A DNA stretch of 64,000 nt, from the NCBI GenBank assembly GCA_019637795.1, contig JAHBUY010000010.1, forward strand, positions 62,001 through 126,000. The letters are read 5' to 3'. A program made the translations under genes and the position numbers. The notes below the pieces were generated by a model. The model saw only the letters and a list, made by a program, of their open reading frames with translations, did no database searches and had not been told where the DNA came from. Source of the DNA: a bacterium (GTDB taxonomy: Bacteria > Desulfobacterota > Binatia > HRBIN30 > CADEER01). Positions 40,230 to 49,204 of the stretch are shown here, in pieces (positions within the stretch are counted from its first letter, which is position 1; each line of letters begins with the position of its first letter).

Positions 40230-41957
40230 GTGAGCCGATCCGTGCGCTGGCGTCGTTGGGTGTTGTTGGGTGGGCTCGTGCTCGCCGTCGGAATTCTCGC
40301 CGGCCGCCATTGGCTGAGCGGGCGTGGGGTGGCGGCCGACAGTTGGGTGCTGCTCGACCTGGAGGGCGGCTATGCGGAGGAGGTGACCGACGCGCCGCTC
40401 GCCCGGCTGCTCGGCGAGCCGTCGATGTCGCTGCTCGATCTGCTGCTGACGATTCGCGACGCCGGCGAGGATCCGCGCGTCGCCGGCCTGGTGGTGCGCA
40501 TTCGCCCCCTCGCCATCGGCTGGGGCAAGGCGCAGGAGATCCGCGCCGCGCTCGACAAGTTCCGGACGTCGGGCAAGCCGCTGCACGCCTACCTCGAGCT
40601 CGAGCTGAGCGGCGGCTCGATGGAGTACTACGTCGCCAGCGTCGCCGACCGCATCCACGTCCCGCCGGGCGCCGCGGCGCCGGTCACCGGCCTGCTGGCG
40701 CAGTACGTCTTCCTCGGCGGGGTCTGGGAGAAGCTCGACGTCGACATGCAGGTGCTGAAGATCCGCGAGTACAAGACCGCCGGCGACATGCTCTCCGAGA
40801 AGACCATGACGCCGTGGCACCGCGAGATGGCCAACTCGCTGCTCGACAGCATGTACGAGCAGTTGGTCACCGCGATCGCCGAGAGTCGCAAGCTCGAGCC
40901 GGCGGCGGTGCGGACGATCATTGACGGCGGTCCGGCGACCCCTGGCGAGCTGCGCGATGCCGGGCTGGTCGACGATGCCCAGTTTCTCGACGAGCTGCGG
41001 CTGGCCCTGGTCGGCGCCGACGGCAAGTGGCTGGCGGGCGACGACTATGCCGCGGCCCGCCGCCCCTTGCCCGGGGCGCCGTCGGTGCGCCAACGCATGG
41101 CGGTCATCTACGGCGTCGGCACCGTCACCAGCGGCGAGAGCGAGACGCGGCCCGGCGGCGGCGACGGGACGATGGGCGCCGACACCCTGATCGAGGCCTT
41201 TCGCGATGCCGCCGAGGACGACGCCGTGTCGGCTATCATCTTCCGCATCGACAGCCCCGGCGGCTCGGCGCTGGCCGCCGATCTGATCTGGCAGGCGGCG
41301 CACGCGGCGCGCGAGAAGAAACCGGTGATCGTGTCGATGTCCGACGTCGCCGCCTCCGGCGGCTACTACGTCGCGGCGCCGGCGACCCGCGTCCTCGCCG
41401 ATCCTGGAACGATCACCGGCTCGATCGGCGTCGTCCTGGCGAAGCCCAACATCCGCGGCCTGCTCGGCAAGCTGGGGATCAACACCGTCGAGCTGCAGCG
41501 CGGCGAGATGGCGTCGATGCTGTCGCTCACCGAGAGCTTCACGCCCGCGCAGCTCGCCCGGCTCAACGCCACCATGGAGGCCGTCTACGACCTGTTTCTC
41601 GACCGCGTCGCCAGCGGCCGGGCGTTGGAGAAGGCGCAGGTGAACGAGATCGGCCGCGGTCGCGTGTGGACCGGCGCGCAGGCGCTGGAGCGCGGCCTGG
41701 TGGACGAGCTCGGCGGCTTCTTCGGCGCCATCAACGCGGCCAAGAAGGCGGCCGGCATCCCGGTCGACGAGCGCGTCGCGTTGACGTTCTACCCGGCGCA
41801 GAAGTCGATTCTGACCCGTCTCGCCAAGGCGCTCGGCGGCCGTCTGCTGGCGCAGGCGCCGCCGTGGTGGCGGCAGATCGAGCGCGCCACCGTCGCCTGG
41901 CAGTTTCCCGCCGGCAGTGTCCTGACGCTGATGCCGGAGCAGATCACCATCCACTGA
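40230..41957 (+). CDS. sppA: Signal peptide peptidase SppA, long (67K) type
   Basis: A membrane-anchored serine protease that degrades leftover signal peptides in the periplasm. The 575-residue protein has an N-terminal helix (residues 10-26) and two tandem S49 domains, as in E. coli SppA. The general-base lysine is Lys182 in REYKTAGDMLSEKTMT, and the nucleophile is Ser376 in SDVAASGGYYVAAPA. DPGTITGSIGVV is also typical. I chose the GTG at 40230, because GAGGGG precedes it and the helix begins soon after. The upstream GTG at 40206 would add eight residues. Confidence 0.92.
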   Translation: MSRSVRWRRWVLLGGLVLAVGILAGRHWLSGRGVAADSWVLLDLEGGYAEEVTDAPLARLLGEPSMSLLDLLLTIRDAGEDPRVAGLVVRIRPLAIGWGKAQEIRAALDKFRTSGKPLHAYLELELSGGSMEYYVASVADRIHVPPGAAAPVTGLLAQYVFLGGVWEKLDVDMQVLKIREYKTAGDMLSEKTMTPWHREMANSLLDSMYEQLVTAIAESRKLEPAAVRTIIDGGPATPGELRDAGLVDDAQFLDELRLALVGADGKWLAGDDYAAARRPLPGAPSVRQRMAVIYGVGTVTSGESETRPGGGDGTMGADTLIEAFRDAAEDDAVSAIIFRIDSPGGSALAADLIWQAAHAAREKKPVIVSMSDVAASGGYYVAAPATRVLADPGTITGSIGVVLAKPNIRGLLGKLGINTVELQRGEMASMLSLTESFTPAQLARLNATMEAVYDLFLDRVASGRALEKAQVNEIGRGRVWTGAQALERGLVDELGGFFGAINAAKKAAGIPVDERVALTFYPAQKSILTRLAKALGGRLLAQAPPWWRQIERATVAWQFPAGSVLTLMPEQITIH

Positions 41958-41968
41958 GGAGGAGTCCC

Positions 41969-42280
41969 ATGACGCTGCGACGTGCCCTGGCCCAGGGACT
42001 GATCCTGCTCGGTAGCTGGTTGCTGGTGCAGGTGCCGGCGAAGGACGAGCACCTCGACGACCCCGGGAGCAACCTGCCGCCGATCGCGAGCTTCACGGTC
42101 GTGAAGCAGTTCGATTCGGCCGGCGATTGCGAAGCCTACCGCGACTTCACCCTGCAGGACGGCGCCTACGCGGGGTCGGATGCGATGATGGATCAGGCGT
42201 CGCAGCTCCGCTGCGTGGCCGCCACCTCGCTGACGCCGGGCGCCGACCCCACCCCGTCGGCGGCGACGCCGAAGCCCTGA
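41969..42280 (+). CDS. Short secreted protein downstream of sppA
   Basis: A 103-residue protein. A hydrophobic N-terminus (LAQGLILLGSWLLVQVPA, residues 7-24) looks like a signal peptide. The mature part has two cysteines (DCEAYRDF and LRCVAATS) that could pair, and a Pro/Thr-rich tail. The segment ASFTVVKQFDSAGDCEAYRD followed by a cysteine near the end resembles small periplasmic proteins of unknown function. GAGGAGG lies just before the ATG, 11 nt after sppA, so the two are co-transcribed. Confidence 0.65.
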   Translation: MTLRRALAQGLILLGSWLLVQVPAKDEHLDDPGSNLPPIASFTVVKQFDSAGDCEAYRDFTLQDGAYAGSDAMMDQASQLRCVAATSLTPGADPTPSAATPKP

Positions 42281-42323
42281 GCCCGCTCGCGCGGCCGGCC
42301 GTGCGGGCCAGCCGCGCTCGCGC

Positions 42324-42605
42324 TCACTCGACCGTCACCCCCCGCCAGAAGGCGACGTAGCCGGCGATCTGCGACGCCGCCTGCTTCGGGGTCGGGTAGT
42401 ACCACGCGGCGTCCGCGTTCACCTGGCCGTCGACGACGACGTCGTAGTAGCTGGCCACGCCCTTCCAGCCACAGACGGTGTGGGTCTGGCTCGGCCGCAG
42501 GTATTCGTGGTGGATCGCGTCGGGCGGGAAGTACTGGTTGCCCTCGACCACCAGGCAGCGGTCGCTCTCGGCGAGGATGGCGCCGTTCCAGATCGCGCGT
42601 GGCAT
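42324..42605 (-). CDS. DUF427 domain protein
   Basis: A 93-residue protein matching the compact DUF427 fold from end to end: AIWNGAILAESDRCLVVEGNQYFPP, the conserved SQTHTVCGWKGVASYYDV, and AWYYPTPKQAASQIAGYVAFW. The family is widespread and has no settled biochemical role. It stands 64 nt after the NtrC-type regulator on the same strand and could be co-transcribed. It is a complete, normal-length member. Confidence 0.88.
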   Translation of the reverse strand: MPRAIWNGAILAESDRCLVVEGNQYFPPDAIHHEYLRPSQTHTVCGWKGVASYYDVVVDGQVNADAAWYYPTPKQAASQIAGYVAFWRGVTVE

Positions 42606-42669
42606 GACGACCTCCTGATGATCAACAGCCTACCCGTGATCGCCGACCCGGAACACCACCGCGCCGGGC

Positions 42670-44025
42670 TCAGGCGTCGGCGATGCCGAGCCGCTTCATC
42701 ATCCGGTAGAGCGTCGTGCGCTCGATGCCGAGCGCCTGGGCGGCGGCGGCGCGGTTGCGGCCGGCAGCGGCGAGGGCGGCGCGGATGCGAGCCGCGGCGG
42801 CGCGGTCGAGGCACTCCTGCAGCGTGCCGTCGGCGGCGGTGAGCGGGGTGGCGCGGGCGGGCGCGTCCTCGAGGAGCAGGTCCTCGGGCATGATCTCCTC
42901 GCCGCGGGCCAGCACGACGGCGCGTTCGACGGCGTTCTCGAGCTCGCGCACGTTGCCCGGCCAGCGGTGCGCGGCGAGCGCTGCCAGGGCGTCGGGCCCG
43001 AAGCGCAGGGTGCGGCCCGCCTCGCCCGCGAAGCGCTCCAGGAAACGCTCGGCGAGCGGCAGCACGTCCTCGCGCCGCTCGCGCAGCGGCGCGAGGGGCA
43101 CGGGGATGACGTTGAGGCGGAAGAACAGGTCCTCGCGGAAACGGCCGGCGGCGACCTCGTCGCGCAGGGCGCGATTGGTGGCGGCGACGATGCGGACGTC
43201 GAAGCGCCGCGGCGTCGTGCCGCCGACCCGCAACACCTCGCTCTCCTGCAGGACGCGCAGCAACTTGGCCTGGAAGTCGAGGCTGACCTCGCCGATCTCG
43301 TCGAGGAAGAGCGTGCCGCCGTCGGCGCGCTCGAAACAGCCGGCGCGTGCCGTCACCGCGCCCGTGAAGGCGCCCTTCTCGTGCCCGAACAGCTCGCTCT
43401 CCAGCACCCCCTCGGCGAATGCCTTGCAGTTCACGGCGACGAACGGCCGGGCGACGCGCTCGCTCCAGAAGTGGAGGAGGCGCGCCACCAGCTCCTTGCC
43501 GGTACCGCTCTCGCCCTGCACCAGCACGGTGGCGCGGCTGGGCGCGACGCGGCGGATCAGCGCCAGCAGCTCGCGGCTGCGCGGACTCTCGGCGACCATG
43601 CCGTCCGGCGCATACCGGCTGCCGACCGCCTGCCGCAGCCAGCGGTTCTCGCGCGTCAGGCGGGAGAGGTCGAGGGCGCGGGCGACCAGCGCCCGCAGCT
43701 CGTCGTTGTCGAAGGGCTTGGTCACGTAGTCGAACGCGCCGTCGCGCATCGCCGCCACCGCCGAGGGCACGCTGCCGTGGGCGGTCAGGAGGATCACCGG
43801 CAGGTCGGGGCGGGCGGCGTGCAGGCGGCGCAGCAGCTCCAGTCCGTCCATGTCGGGCATGCGGAGGTCGCTGACGACGACGTCGGCGCCGCCGGATTCG
43901 ACCGCCGCCAGCGCCTCGGCCGCGCTGCCGCACTGCGCGCAGACGTGGCCGTCGCGCTCGAGCGCCATGGCGACCACCGCCGCCATGCGCGGCTCGTCAT
44001 CGACGATCACGATGCGCGCGGCCAT
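42670..44025 (-). CDS. NtrC-type sigma-54 response regulator
   Basis: A 451-residue activator with three domains. The receiver (1-120) has VIVDDEP, phosphoacceptor Asp53 (VVSDLRMPDMDG) and YVTKPFDNDEL. The AAA+ domain (about 135-370) has Walker A GESGTGKE, the sigma-54-contacting GAFTGA loop, Walker B DGGTLFLDEIGEV and RLNVIPVPLAPLRERREDV. A Fis-type helix-turn-helix (about 410-450, AAAAQALGIERTTLYRMMKRLGI) ends it. No sensor kinase is near, so it is an orphan here. It is divergent from glnB-amtB, whose promoter carries a sigma-54 site, so it is a good candidate for their activator. I chose the ATG at 44025, because the receiver starts there. Confidence 0.92.
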   Translation of the reverse strand: MAARIVIVDDEPRMAAVVAMALERDGHVCAQCGSAAEALAAVESGGADVVVSDLRMPDMDGLELLRRLHAARPDLPVILLTAHGSVPSAVAAMRDGAFDYVTKPFDNDELRALVARALDLSRLTRENRWLRQAVGSRYAPDGMVAESPRSRELLALIRRVAPSRATVLVQGESGTGKELVARLLHFWSERVARPFVAVNCKAFAEGVLESELFGHEKGAFTGAVTARAGCFERADGGTLFLDEIGEVSLDFQAKLLRVLQESEVLRVGGTTPRRFDVRIVAATNRALRDEVAAGRFREDLFFRLNVIPVPLAPLRERREDVLPLAERFLERFAGEAGRTLRFGPDALAALAAHRWPGNVRELENAVERAVVLARGEEIMPEDLLLEDAPARATPLTAADGTLQECLDRAAAARIRAALAAAGRNRAAAAQALGIERTTLYRMMKRLGIADA

Positions 44026-44189
44026 GGCTCGGTTTACCCGTCCGGCCGCCACGATGCCACGCATCGCCATCGAGTGGCGGCGCTTATGTGCCCAATTGGC
44101 TGGCCCGTGCCCAGATTCTGAGCAGCAGCGTCATCAGCGGTCCGTCGCGGTGCTCGGCGAACGCAGTCCGCTCCGGAGTCGTCCGCGAG

Positions 44190-44205
44190 TGGCATTCCCG
44201 TTGCT
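44190..44205 (+). promoter_or_regulatory. Sigma-54 promoter of glnB-amtB
   Basis: TGGCATTCCCGTTGCT fits the -24/-12 consensus (TGGCAC, then TTGCW) with correct spacing; the main deviation is T for C at the sixth base. Transcription would start near 44216, giving a leader of about 140 nt before glnB. The 44026-44356 gap holds no other gene. Confidence 0.7.
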
Positions 44206-44356
44206 CAGACGCCTGCCATCAGCGCCTCGCGTCGCGGCCGCACGCCGACGCGCGTCGCAATCAAAAGAGGAGGGGTTCCATTGTCACGACTCGCGGCGCG
44301 GGGGCGCCGGTCGAGGCTCGTTCGATGGGGAGACATGCCATGAAGAAGGAGCGGCG

Positions 44357-44695
44357 ATGAAGAAGGTCGAGGCGATCGTCAAGCCTTTCAAGCTCGACGA
44401 GGTGAAGGAAGCCCTGGGCCGACAAGGCATTCAGGGCATGACCGTGTCCGAGGTGAAGGGCTTCGGGCGGCAGAAGGGGCACACGGAGCTGTACCGCGGC
44501 GCCGAATACGTCGTGGACTTCCTGCCCAAGATCAAGATCGAGCTCCTCGTGGATGACAAGGACGCCACCCGGGCGTGCCAGATCATCGAGGAGACCTGCA
44601 AGACGGGACGCATCGGTGACGGCAAGATCTTCATCCTGCCGATCGAAGAGGTGATCCGCATTCGCACCGGCGAGCGCGGGTCCGAGGCGGTGTGA
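44357..44695 (+). CDS. glnB: Nitrogen regulatory protein PII
   Basis: A 112-residue PII trimer subunit that senses 2-oxoglutarate, ATP/ADP and glutamine status. It opens MKKVEAIVKPFKLDEVKEAL, has the T-loop with the uridylylated Tyr in GHTELYRGAEYVVDFLPK, and ends with the nucleotide-binding GRIGDGKIFILPIEEVIRIRTGERG. AAGGAG lies before the ATG. It precedes amtB by 49 nt, so by location it would be called glnK, although glnB and glnK cannot be told apart by sequence alone. It probably regulates AmtB by direct binding. Confidence 0.95.
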   Translation: MKKVEAIVKPFKLDEVKEALGRQGIQGMTVSEVKGFGRQKGHTELYRGAEYVVDFLPKIKIELLVDDKDATRACQIIEETCKTGRIGDGKIFILPIEEVIRIRTGERGSEAV

Positions 44696-44744
44696 CATGG
44701 CGGCGATGCCACGCACCATCCAACCACCACGCGAGGGGAGGAGC

Positions 44745-46283
44745 ATGGTGAACACCATCAATCATCGGGTACTCACGGTCCTGCGGCCGGCTCTACGGAT
44801 CGGCGCCTGGGCGGGGCTGGCGTTGCTGTTGTTGCATGCGCTGCCGGCCGGCGCGCAGGAAGGCGAGGCGGCGGATCCGATCGCCGAATTGCTGGCGACG
44901 CCGAAGGTCATCACCGACACGCTGTGGGTGATGATCACCGCCATGCTGGTCTTCTTCATGAACCTCGGCTTCGCCATGGTCGAGAGCGGCCTCTGCCGCG
45001 CCAAGAACGCGGTCAACATCCTGGCCAAGAACTTCATCGTCTTCGGCGTGTCCTCGTTGGCCTTCCTGATCATCGGCTGGGGGCTGATGTTCGGTGACGG
45101 CAACAGCTTCGTCGGCACCAGCGGCCTGTTCTTCGTCGGGGGCGCGGACAACAGCCCGGCGAGCGCCGACGCCTACTCGGGAGTCTACTCGTCGATCTCG
45201 TGGGCGACCGTGCCGCTGTGGTGCAAGTTCTTCTTCCAGCTCGTCTTCGCCGGCACCGCCGCCACGATCGTCTCCGGCGCGGTGGCGGAACGGATCAAGT
45301 TCCTCTCGTTCACGGTGTTCTGCTTCGTGATCGTCGGCCTGATCTACCCGGTGACGGGGCACTGGATCTGGGGCGGCGGCTGGCTCGCCGGCATGGGCTT
45401 CTGGGACTTCGCCGGCTCGACCGTCGTCCACTCGGTGGGCGGCTGGGCGGCGCTGGCCGGCATCCTGTTGCTCGGCCCCCGGATCGGCAAGTACTCGAAG
45501 GACGGCAAGACGCTGCCGATCCCGGGCCACAACATGACCTCGGCGACCATCGGCGTGTTCGTCCTCTGGCTGGGCTGGTTCGGGTTCAACCCCGGCTCGA
45601 CGATGGCGGCCGACGCCCGCGCCATCGCCCACATCGCGGTGACGACCAACACCGCCGCCGCGGCGGCGTCCCTGAGCGCGTTGGTCGCCTCGATCGTCCT
45701 GCTCGGCAAGCCGGACCTGTCGATGATCCTCAACGGCTGCCTGGCCGGCCTGGTGGCGATCACCGCCCCCTGCGCCTGGGTGAGCGTCGGCAGCTCGCTG
45801 ATCATCGGCGTGATCGCCGGCGTCCTGGTCGTGGGCGCGGTGCTCTTCTTCGATCGCGTGCATCTCGACGACCCGGTCGGCGCGCTGTCGGTCCACCTCG
45901 TCAACGGCGTCTTCGGCACGCTCGCCGTCGGACTGTTCGCCGATGCGGCGGCGGCGCCGGTGACCGGTCCGGCCAACGGCCTCTTCTTCGGCGGCGGATT
46001 CGCCCAGCTCTGGGCGCAGATCGTCGGGGTGGCCACGGTCGGCGGGTACACCCTGGGGGTCTCGCTGGTGGCCTTCGCGGTGATCAAGGCGGTGATGGGT
46101 CTGCGGGTCTCGGCGGAGGAGGAGATCGAGGGCCTGGATGTGGGCGAGCACGGCAACAGCGCCTACCCCGACTTCCAGACGGTCACCGTCGGCAGCGGTC
46201 TCATCCCGTCCTCCGGTTCCATGCGTCCGCCGGGCGGCGAGGCGGTCTATGCCCATGCGGCGGCCAAGCTGACCACCTCCTGA
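44745..46283 (+). CDS. amtB: Ammonium transporter
   Basis: A 512-residue Amt channel for ammonium uptake. A cleavable signal peptide (to about AQEGEA) is followed by 11 helices. The pore histidines lie in STVVHSVGGWAAL and GALSVHLVNGVFG, and GLCRAKNAVNILAKNF and FNPGSTMAAD are family marks. The C-terminal EGLDVGEHGNSAYPDF is the usual PII-contact end in this subgroup, with a further tail of about 40 residues. I chose the ATG at 44745 because GAGGGGAGGAG precedes it. An earlier ATG at 44697 would add 16 residues. It is co-transcribed with glnB and followed by a strong terminator. Confidence 0.95.
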   Translation: MVNTINHRVLTVLRPALRIGAWAGLALLLLHALPAGAQEGEAADPIAELLATPKVITDTLWVMITAMLVFFMNLGFAMVESGLCRAKNAVNILAKNFIVFGVSSLAFLIIGWGLMFGDGNSFVGTSGLFFVGGADNSPASADAYSGVYSSISWATVPLWCKFFFQLVFAGTAATIVSGAVAERIKFLSFTVFCFVIVGLIYPVTGHWIWGGGWLAGMGFWDFAGSTVVHSVGGWAALAGILLLGPRIGKYSKDGKTLPIPGHNMTSATIGVFVLWLGWFGFNPGSTMAADARAIAHIAVTTNTAAAAASLSALVASIVLLGKPDLSMILNGCLAGLVAITAPCAWVSVGSSLIIGVIAGVLVVGAVLFFDRVHLDDPVGALSVHLVNGVFGTLAVGLFADAAAAPVTGPANGLFFGGGFAQLWAQIVGVATVGGYTLGVSLVAFAVIKAVMGLRVSAEEEIEGLDVGEHGNSAYPDFQTVTVGSGLIPSSGSMRPPGGEAVYAHAAAKLTTS

Positions 46284-46336
46284 TCCATCCCCAGACCGTC
46301 GCACGCGGAGGTGCGGTGGCGGTGGTTGCGCGGCGG

Positions 46337-46375
46337 GCCCGGCGCGTCGATGAGACGCGCCGGGCTCTTTTTTTT
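46337..46375 (+). terminator. Intrinsic terminator of glnB-amtB
   Basis: A perfect 12-bp GC-rich stem (46337-46348 with 46354-46365), a 5-nt loop, and then TCTTTTTTTT. This is a textbook Rho-independent terminator and the only one with a full T-run in the window. Confidence 0.95.
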
Positions 46376-46529
46376 CGCCGCCCCGCGGCGTCGCCAACCT
46401 GGGCGCGTGGCGGAGGCGACAGGTGGCGCGGCGCGTGACCGCACCACCCGACGCCAACGCTGAACAGAAGCTGAGCACCGGCGCCTCGCGCCGGATCGAT
46501 CCGCGCGCCAGCGTGTCCGACTCCGCTGC

Positions 46530-46545
46530 TGGCACAGGGCGTGCA
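46530..46545 (+). promoter_or_regulatory. Sigma-54-like promoter of the wax ester synthase gene
   Basis: TGGCACAGGGCGTGCA matches the -24/-12 consensus with correct spacing and a single mismatch (GTGC for TTGC). The start would fall near 46556, 20 nt before the ATG and just ahead of the GGAGGGAGG ribosome binding site. Confidence 0.55.
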
Positions 46546-46575
46546 TCACGATGCGCGATCTGGAGGGAGGCGGTG

Positions 46576-48165
46576 ATGGGCGACGATGCATTCTACGAAC
46601 GGTTGTCGGCGCTGGATCAGACGTTCCTGGCATTCGAGACGGCGAACGCGCCGATGCACGTGGCGCTGACCGGGATCTTCGATCCCGGCTCGCTCGCCAC
46701 CGACGACGGCGGCGTCGACATCGGTCGCATCCGTCGCCACATCGCCTCGCGCCTGCGCTTCATCCCGCGCTACCGCCAGCGGGTGGTCACGCTGCCGCTG
46801 CTCAACGACGTCGTCTGGATCGACGACGACCGCTTCGACCTCGGCTACCACGTGCGCCACGCCAGCCTGCCGCGGCCCGGCGGCAAGCGGCAGTTGCAGC
46901 GGCGCTGCGCCGAGATCCTCGAGCGTCCCCTCGATCGCCGGCGGCCGCTGTGGGAGCTGTGGATCATCGAAGGGCTGGAGGGGGGCGGCTTCGCCATGGT
47001 GGCGAAGGTGCACCACTGCATGGTCGACGGCATCGCCGGCATCGATCTGCTGGCGGCGCTGCTCGGCACCGAGCCGTGCGAACGGATCGAGCCGGCCGAG
47101 CCGTGGCAGCCGCGACCGGCGCCGCGCGAGCGCGACGTCGTGGTCGACGAGCTGCGGCGGCGCGCCAGCACCTCGCTCGGCGCGGTGCGCCGGCTCGGCG
47201 ACTGGCTGCGCGCCCCGCGCGAGACGGGACGCGCCGCCGGCGCCGGCGCGTCCGCGTTCATCCGCTTGCTCGGCAAGCTGGGCGGCGCCCCGGCGACCCC
47301 GTTCAACCAGCCGATCGGCCCGCACCGCCGCATCGACTGGTTCTCGATCAGCCTCGCCGAGGTGAAGGCCATCCGCGGCCGCCTGGGCGGGACGCTGAAC
47401 GACATCGTGCTGACCACGGTGGCGGGCGCGATCGGCCGCTTCCTCGCCAAGCGGCGCGTCTACCCCAGCGGCGAGCTCCGCACCGTCGTGCCGGTCAGCG
47501 TTCGCGCCACCGACGAGCGCGGCGCCACCGGCAACCGCGTCTCGGTGTGGCTGACGACCCTGCCGATCACCGAGCGCGATCCGCTGCGCCGATTGGCCAC
47601 GGTCAGCGCCGCCACCGCGGCGCTGAAGGAGGATCAGGACGCGATGGGGGCGGCGCTGCTGACACAGGCGGCGGAGCTCACCACCGGCAACGTCGTCAAC
47701 CTGATCGCGCGCCTGATCAACAGCGCCCGACGCTTCAACCTGATCGTCACCAACGTCCCCGGACCGCCGCTGCCGTTCTACCTGCTGGGCGCGCGCATGG
47801 TGGCGGCCTACCCGCACCTGCCGCTGTTCGAGAACCAGGGGCTCGGGGTGGCGCTGCTCAGTTATGCCGGCACGCTGTCGTGGGGGATCGGCGCCGATTG
47901 GCACCAGATGCCGGACCTCGCGGACTTCATGACCATGCTCGAGGCGTCCTTCGCCGAGCTGCGCGAGGCGGCGGGCGTCGCCGCCCCGGCGGCCGGGGAG
48001 CCGCAGCTCATCGTCCACCAGGGCGGGGCGGCGGCTACCCCGACAGCAGCGCCGGCAGGCGCTCGAGGCACAGTCGCACGAAGGCGCGTAGGGTTTGCGG
48101 CTGGTGGTCCTCGGCGCGCAGTCCCAGGCCCCAGGCTCGAGCGAGGCCGCTCTTCCCGATCGTGA
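46576..48165 (+). CDS. WS/DGAT-family acyltransferase
   Basis: A 529-residue bifunctional wax ester synthase/acyl-CoA:diacylglycerol acyltransferase. It carries the catalytic HHxxxDG motif (HHCMVDG, residues 146-152), the N-terminal block RLSALDQTFLAFETANAPMHV, WELWIIEGL, LNDIVLTTVAGAI, and NVPGPPLPFYLLGARM in the C-terminal half. It makes storage wax esters or triacylglycerol from acyl-CoA at the inner membrane. The ATG at 46576 has GGAGGGAGG in front. The last 131 nt overlap the end of the convergent LysR gene, so the final 43 residues, rich in Arg and Ala, are probably not conserved. Confidence 0.9.
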   Translation: MGDDAFYERLSALDQTFLAFETANAPMHVALTGIFDPGSLATDDGGVDIGRIRRHIASRLRFIPRYRQRVVTLPLLNDVVWIDDDRFDLGYHVRHASLPRPGGKRQLQRRCAEILERPLDRRRPLWELWIIEGLEGGGFAMVAKVHHCMVDGIAGIDLLAALLGTEPCERIEPAEPWQPRPAPRERDVVVDELRRRASTSLGAVRRLGDWLRAPRETGRAAGAGASAFIRLLGKLGGAPATPFNQPIGPHRRIDWFSISLAEVKAIRGRLGGTLNDIVLTTVAGAIGRFLAKRRVYPSGELRTVVPVSVRATDERGATGNRVSVWLTTLPITERDPLRRLATVSAATAALKEDQDAMGAALLTQAAELTTGNVVNLIARLINSARRFNLIVTNVPGPPLPFYLLGARMVAAYPHLPLFENQGLGVALLSYAGTLSWGIGADWHQMPDLADFMTMLEASFAELREAAGVAAPAAGEPQLIVHQGGAAATPTAAPAGARGTVARRRVGFAAGGPRRAVPGPRLERGRSSRS

Positions 48166-49024
48166 GGCCGGCGAGCCGGTCGGCGGCCAGGTCGTCGGCG
48201 ACCGCCCAGCGCGGCACGATGGCCAGGCCGAGACCGGCCCGCACCATGCTCGCCACCGCGCCGAGGTGGTCGAGCTCCATGACGATGCGCGGGAAGATGC
48301 TGGCTTCCAGCAACGCCCGCTCGACGAGCCGGAAGGTCGCGCTGCGGCGCTCGTAGACCAGCAGCGGCTGTCCGGCGAGCTCGCGCAGCTCGAGCCGCTT
48401 GCGCGACGCGAAGGCGTGGCTCGGGGCGGTGATCACCACCAGCTCGTCGCGGCCGATCTCGAAGATCCGCAGCTTGGGCTCGCCGACCGGCAGCGACAGC
48501 AGGCCGACGTCGAGGTCGCCCTCGAGCAGGCGTTCGATGGAGGTCGGCGATGGTCCGCTCTGCACGCGCAACTCGACGCGCGGGAACTCGGCATGGAAGG
48601 CCTGCAGGATCGGCGGCAGCAGGTGTTCGCAGGCGGCGCCGCCGGCGCCGATCCGCAGCACGCTCGCGCCGGTGGCGTCGTAGACGGTGAGCATGCGCTG
48701 CGCTTCGTCCACCTTGGCGAGGATCTGGCGCGCGTAGTGGAGCAGGAGCTCGCCCGCCGGGGTCGGCCGGACGCCGGTGCCCGAGCGCACCAGCAGTTTG
48801 ACGCCGAGCTGCCGCTCCTGGGCGGCGATCTGTTGGCTGATCGCCGACTGGCTGAGCCCCAGGCGGCGTCCGGCGCGGGTGAAGCTGCGCACGTCGACGA
48901 TGGTGACGAAGGTGCGCAACAGGCGGGCGTCGAGCTCGGGACGCCGGCGTTCGATCGCGGCGCGGGCGGGGGCGTCGGCAGCGTCGTCGAGGGGGCGCTG
49001 CGGAATCTGTTTCGAGGCTCTCAT
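48035..49024 (-). CDS. LysR-family transcriptional regulator
   Basis: A 329-residue LysR regulator. A 35-residue N-terminal extension precedes the winged helix-turn-helix (LLRTFVTIVDVRSFTRAGRRLGLSQSAISQQIAAQERQLGVKLLVR), then the linker helix. The effector domain (about 90-300) contains VLRIGAGGAACEHLLPPIL and GDLDVGLLSLP. I chose the ATG at 49024 because GGAG lies 9 nt before it. The ATG at 49039 is possible. The co-inducer is unknown. Its target could be the convergent acyltransferase or the structured region upstream, but the sequence does not show this. Confidence 0.88.
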   Translation of the reverse strand: MRASKQIPQRPLDDAADAPARAAIERRRPELDARLLRTFVTIVDVRSFTRAGRRLGLSQSAISQQIAAQERQLGVKLLVRSGTGVRPTPAGELLLHYARQILAKVDEAQRMLTVYDATGASVLRIGAGGAACEHLLPPILQAFHAEFPRVELRVQSGPSPTSIERLLEGDLDVGLLSLPVGEPKLRIFEIGRDELVVITAPSHAFASRKRLELRELAGQPLLVYERRSATFRLVERALLEASIFPRIVMELDHLGAVASMVRAGLGLAIVPRWAVADDLAADRLAGLTIGKSGLARAWGLGLRAEDHQPQTLRAFVRLCLERLPALLSG

Positions 49025-49204
49025 GGGATGTGACTCCATCCGCGTTGGCGGCGCGGCTCAGTGGTCGGCGATCCGGTCATCAGCGCCATGGATGGACGGC
49101 GGTCGCGCCGTTGATGCGGACTGCGCTGCCCAAGGTCAGGGCAGCGTGGGCGCGACGCAGGCAGCGGGCCGCCCCCGCCGGGGTCGGAACGGCCACGCGG
49201 TCGC

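Noticed and set aside
44340..44360. Six-codon mini-ORF MKKERR overlapping the glnB start
   Set aside because: It spans the glnB Shine-Dalgarno region and could be translated, but six codons give no support beyond chance. Noted only as a possible coupling device.
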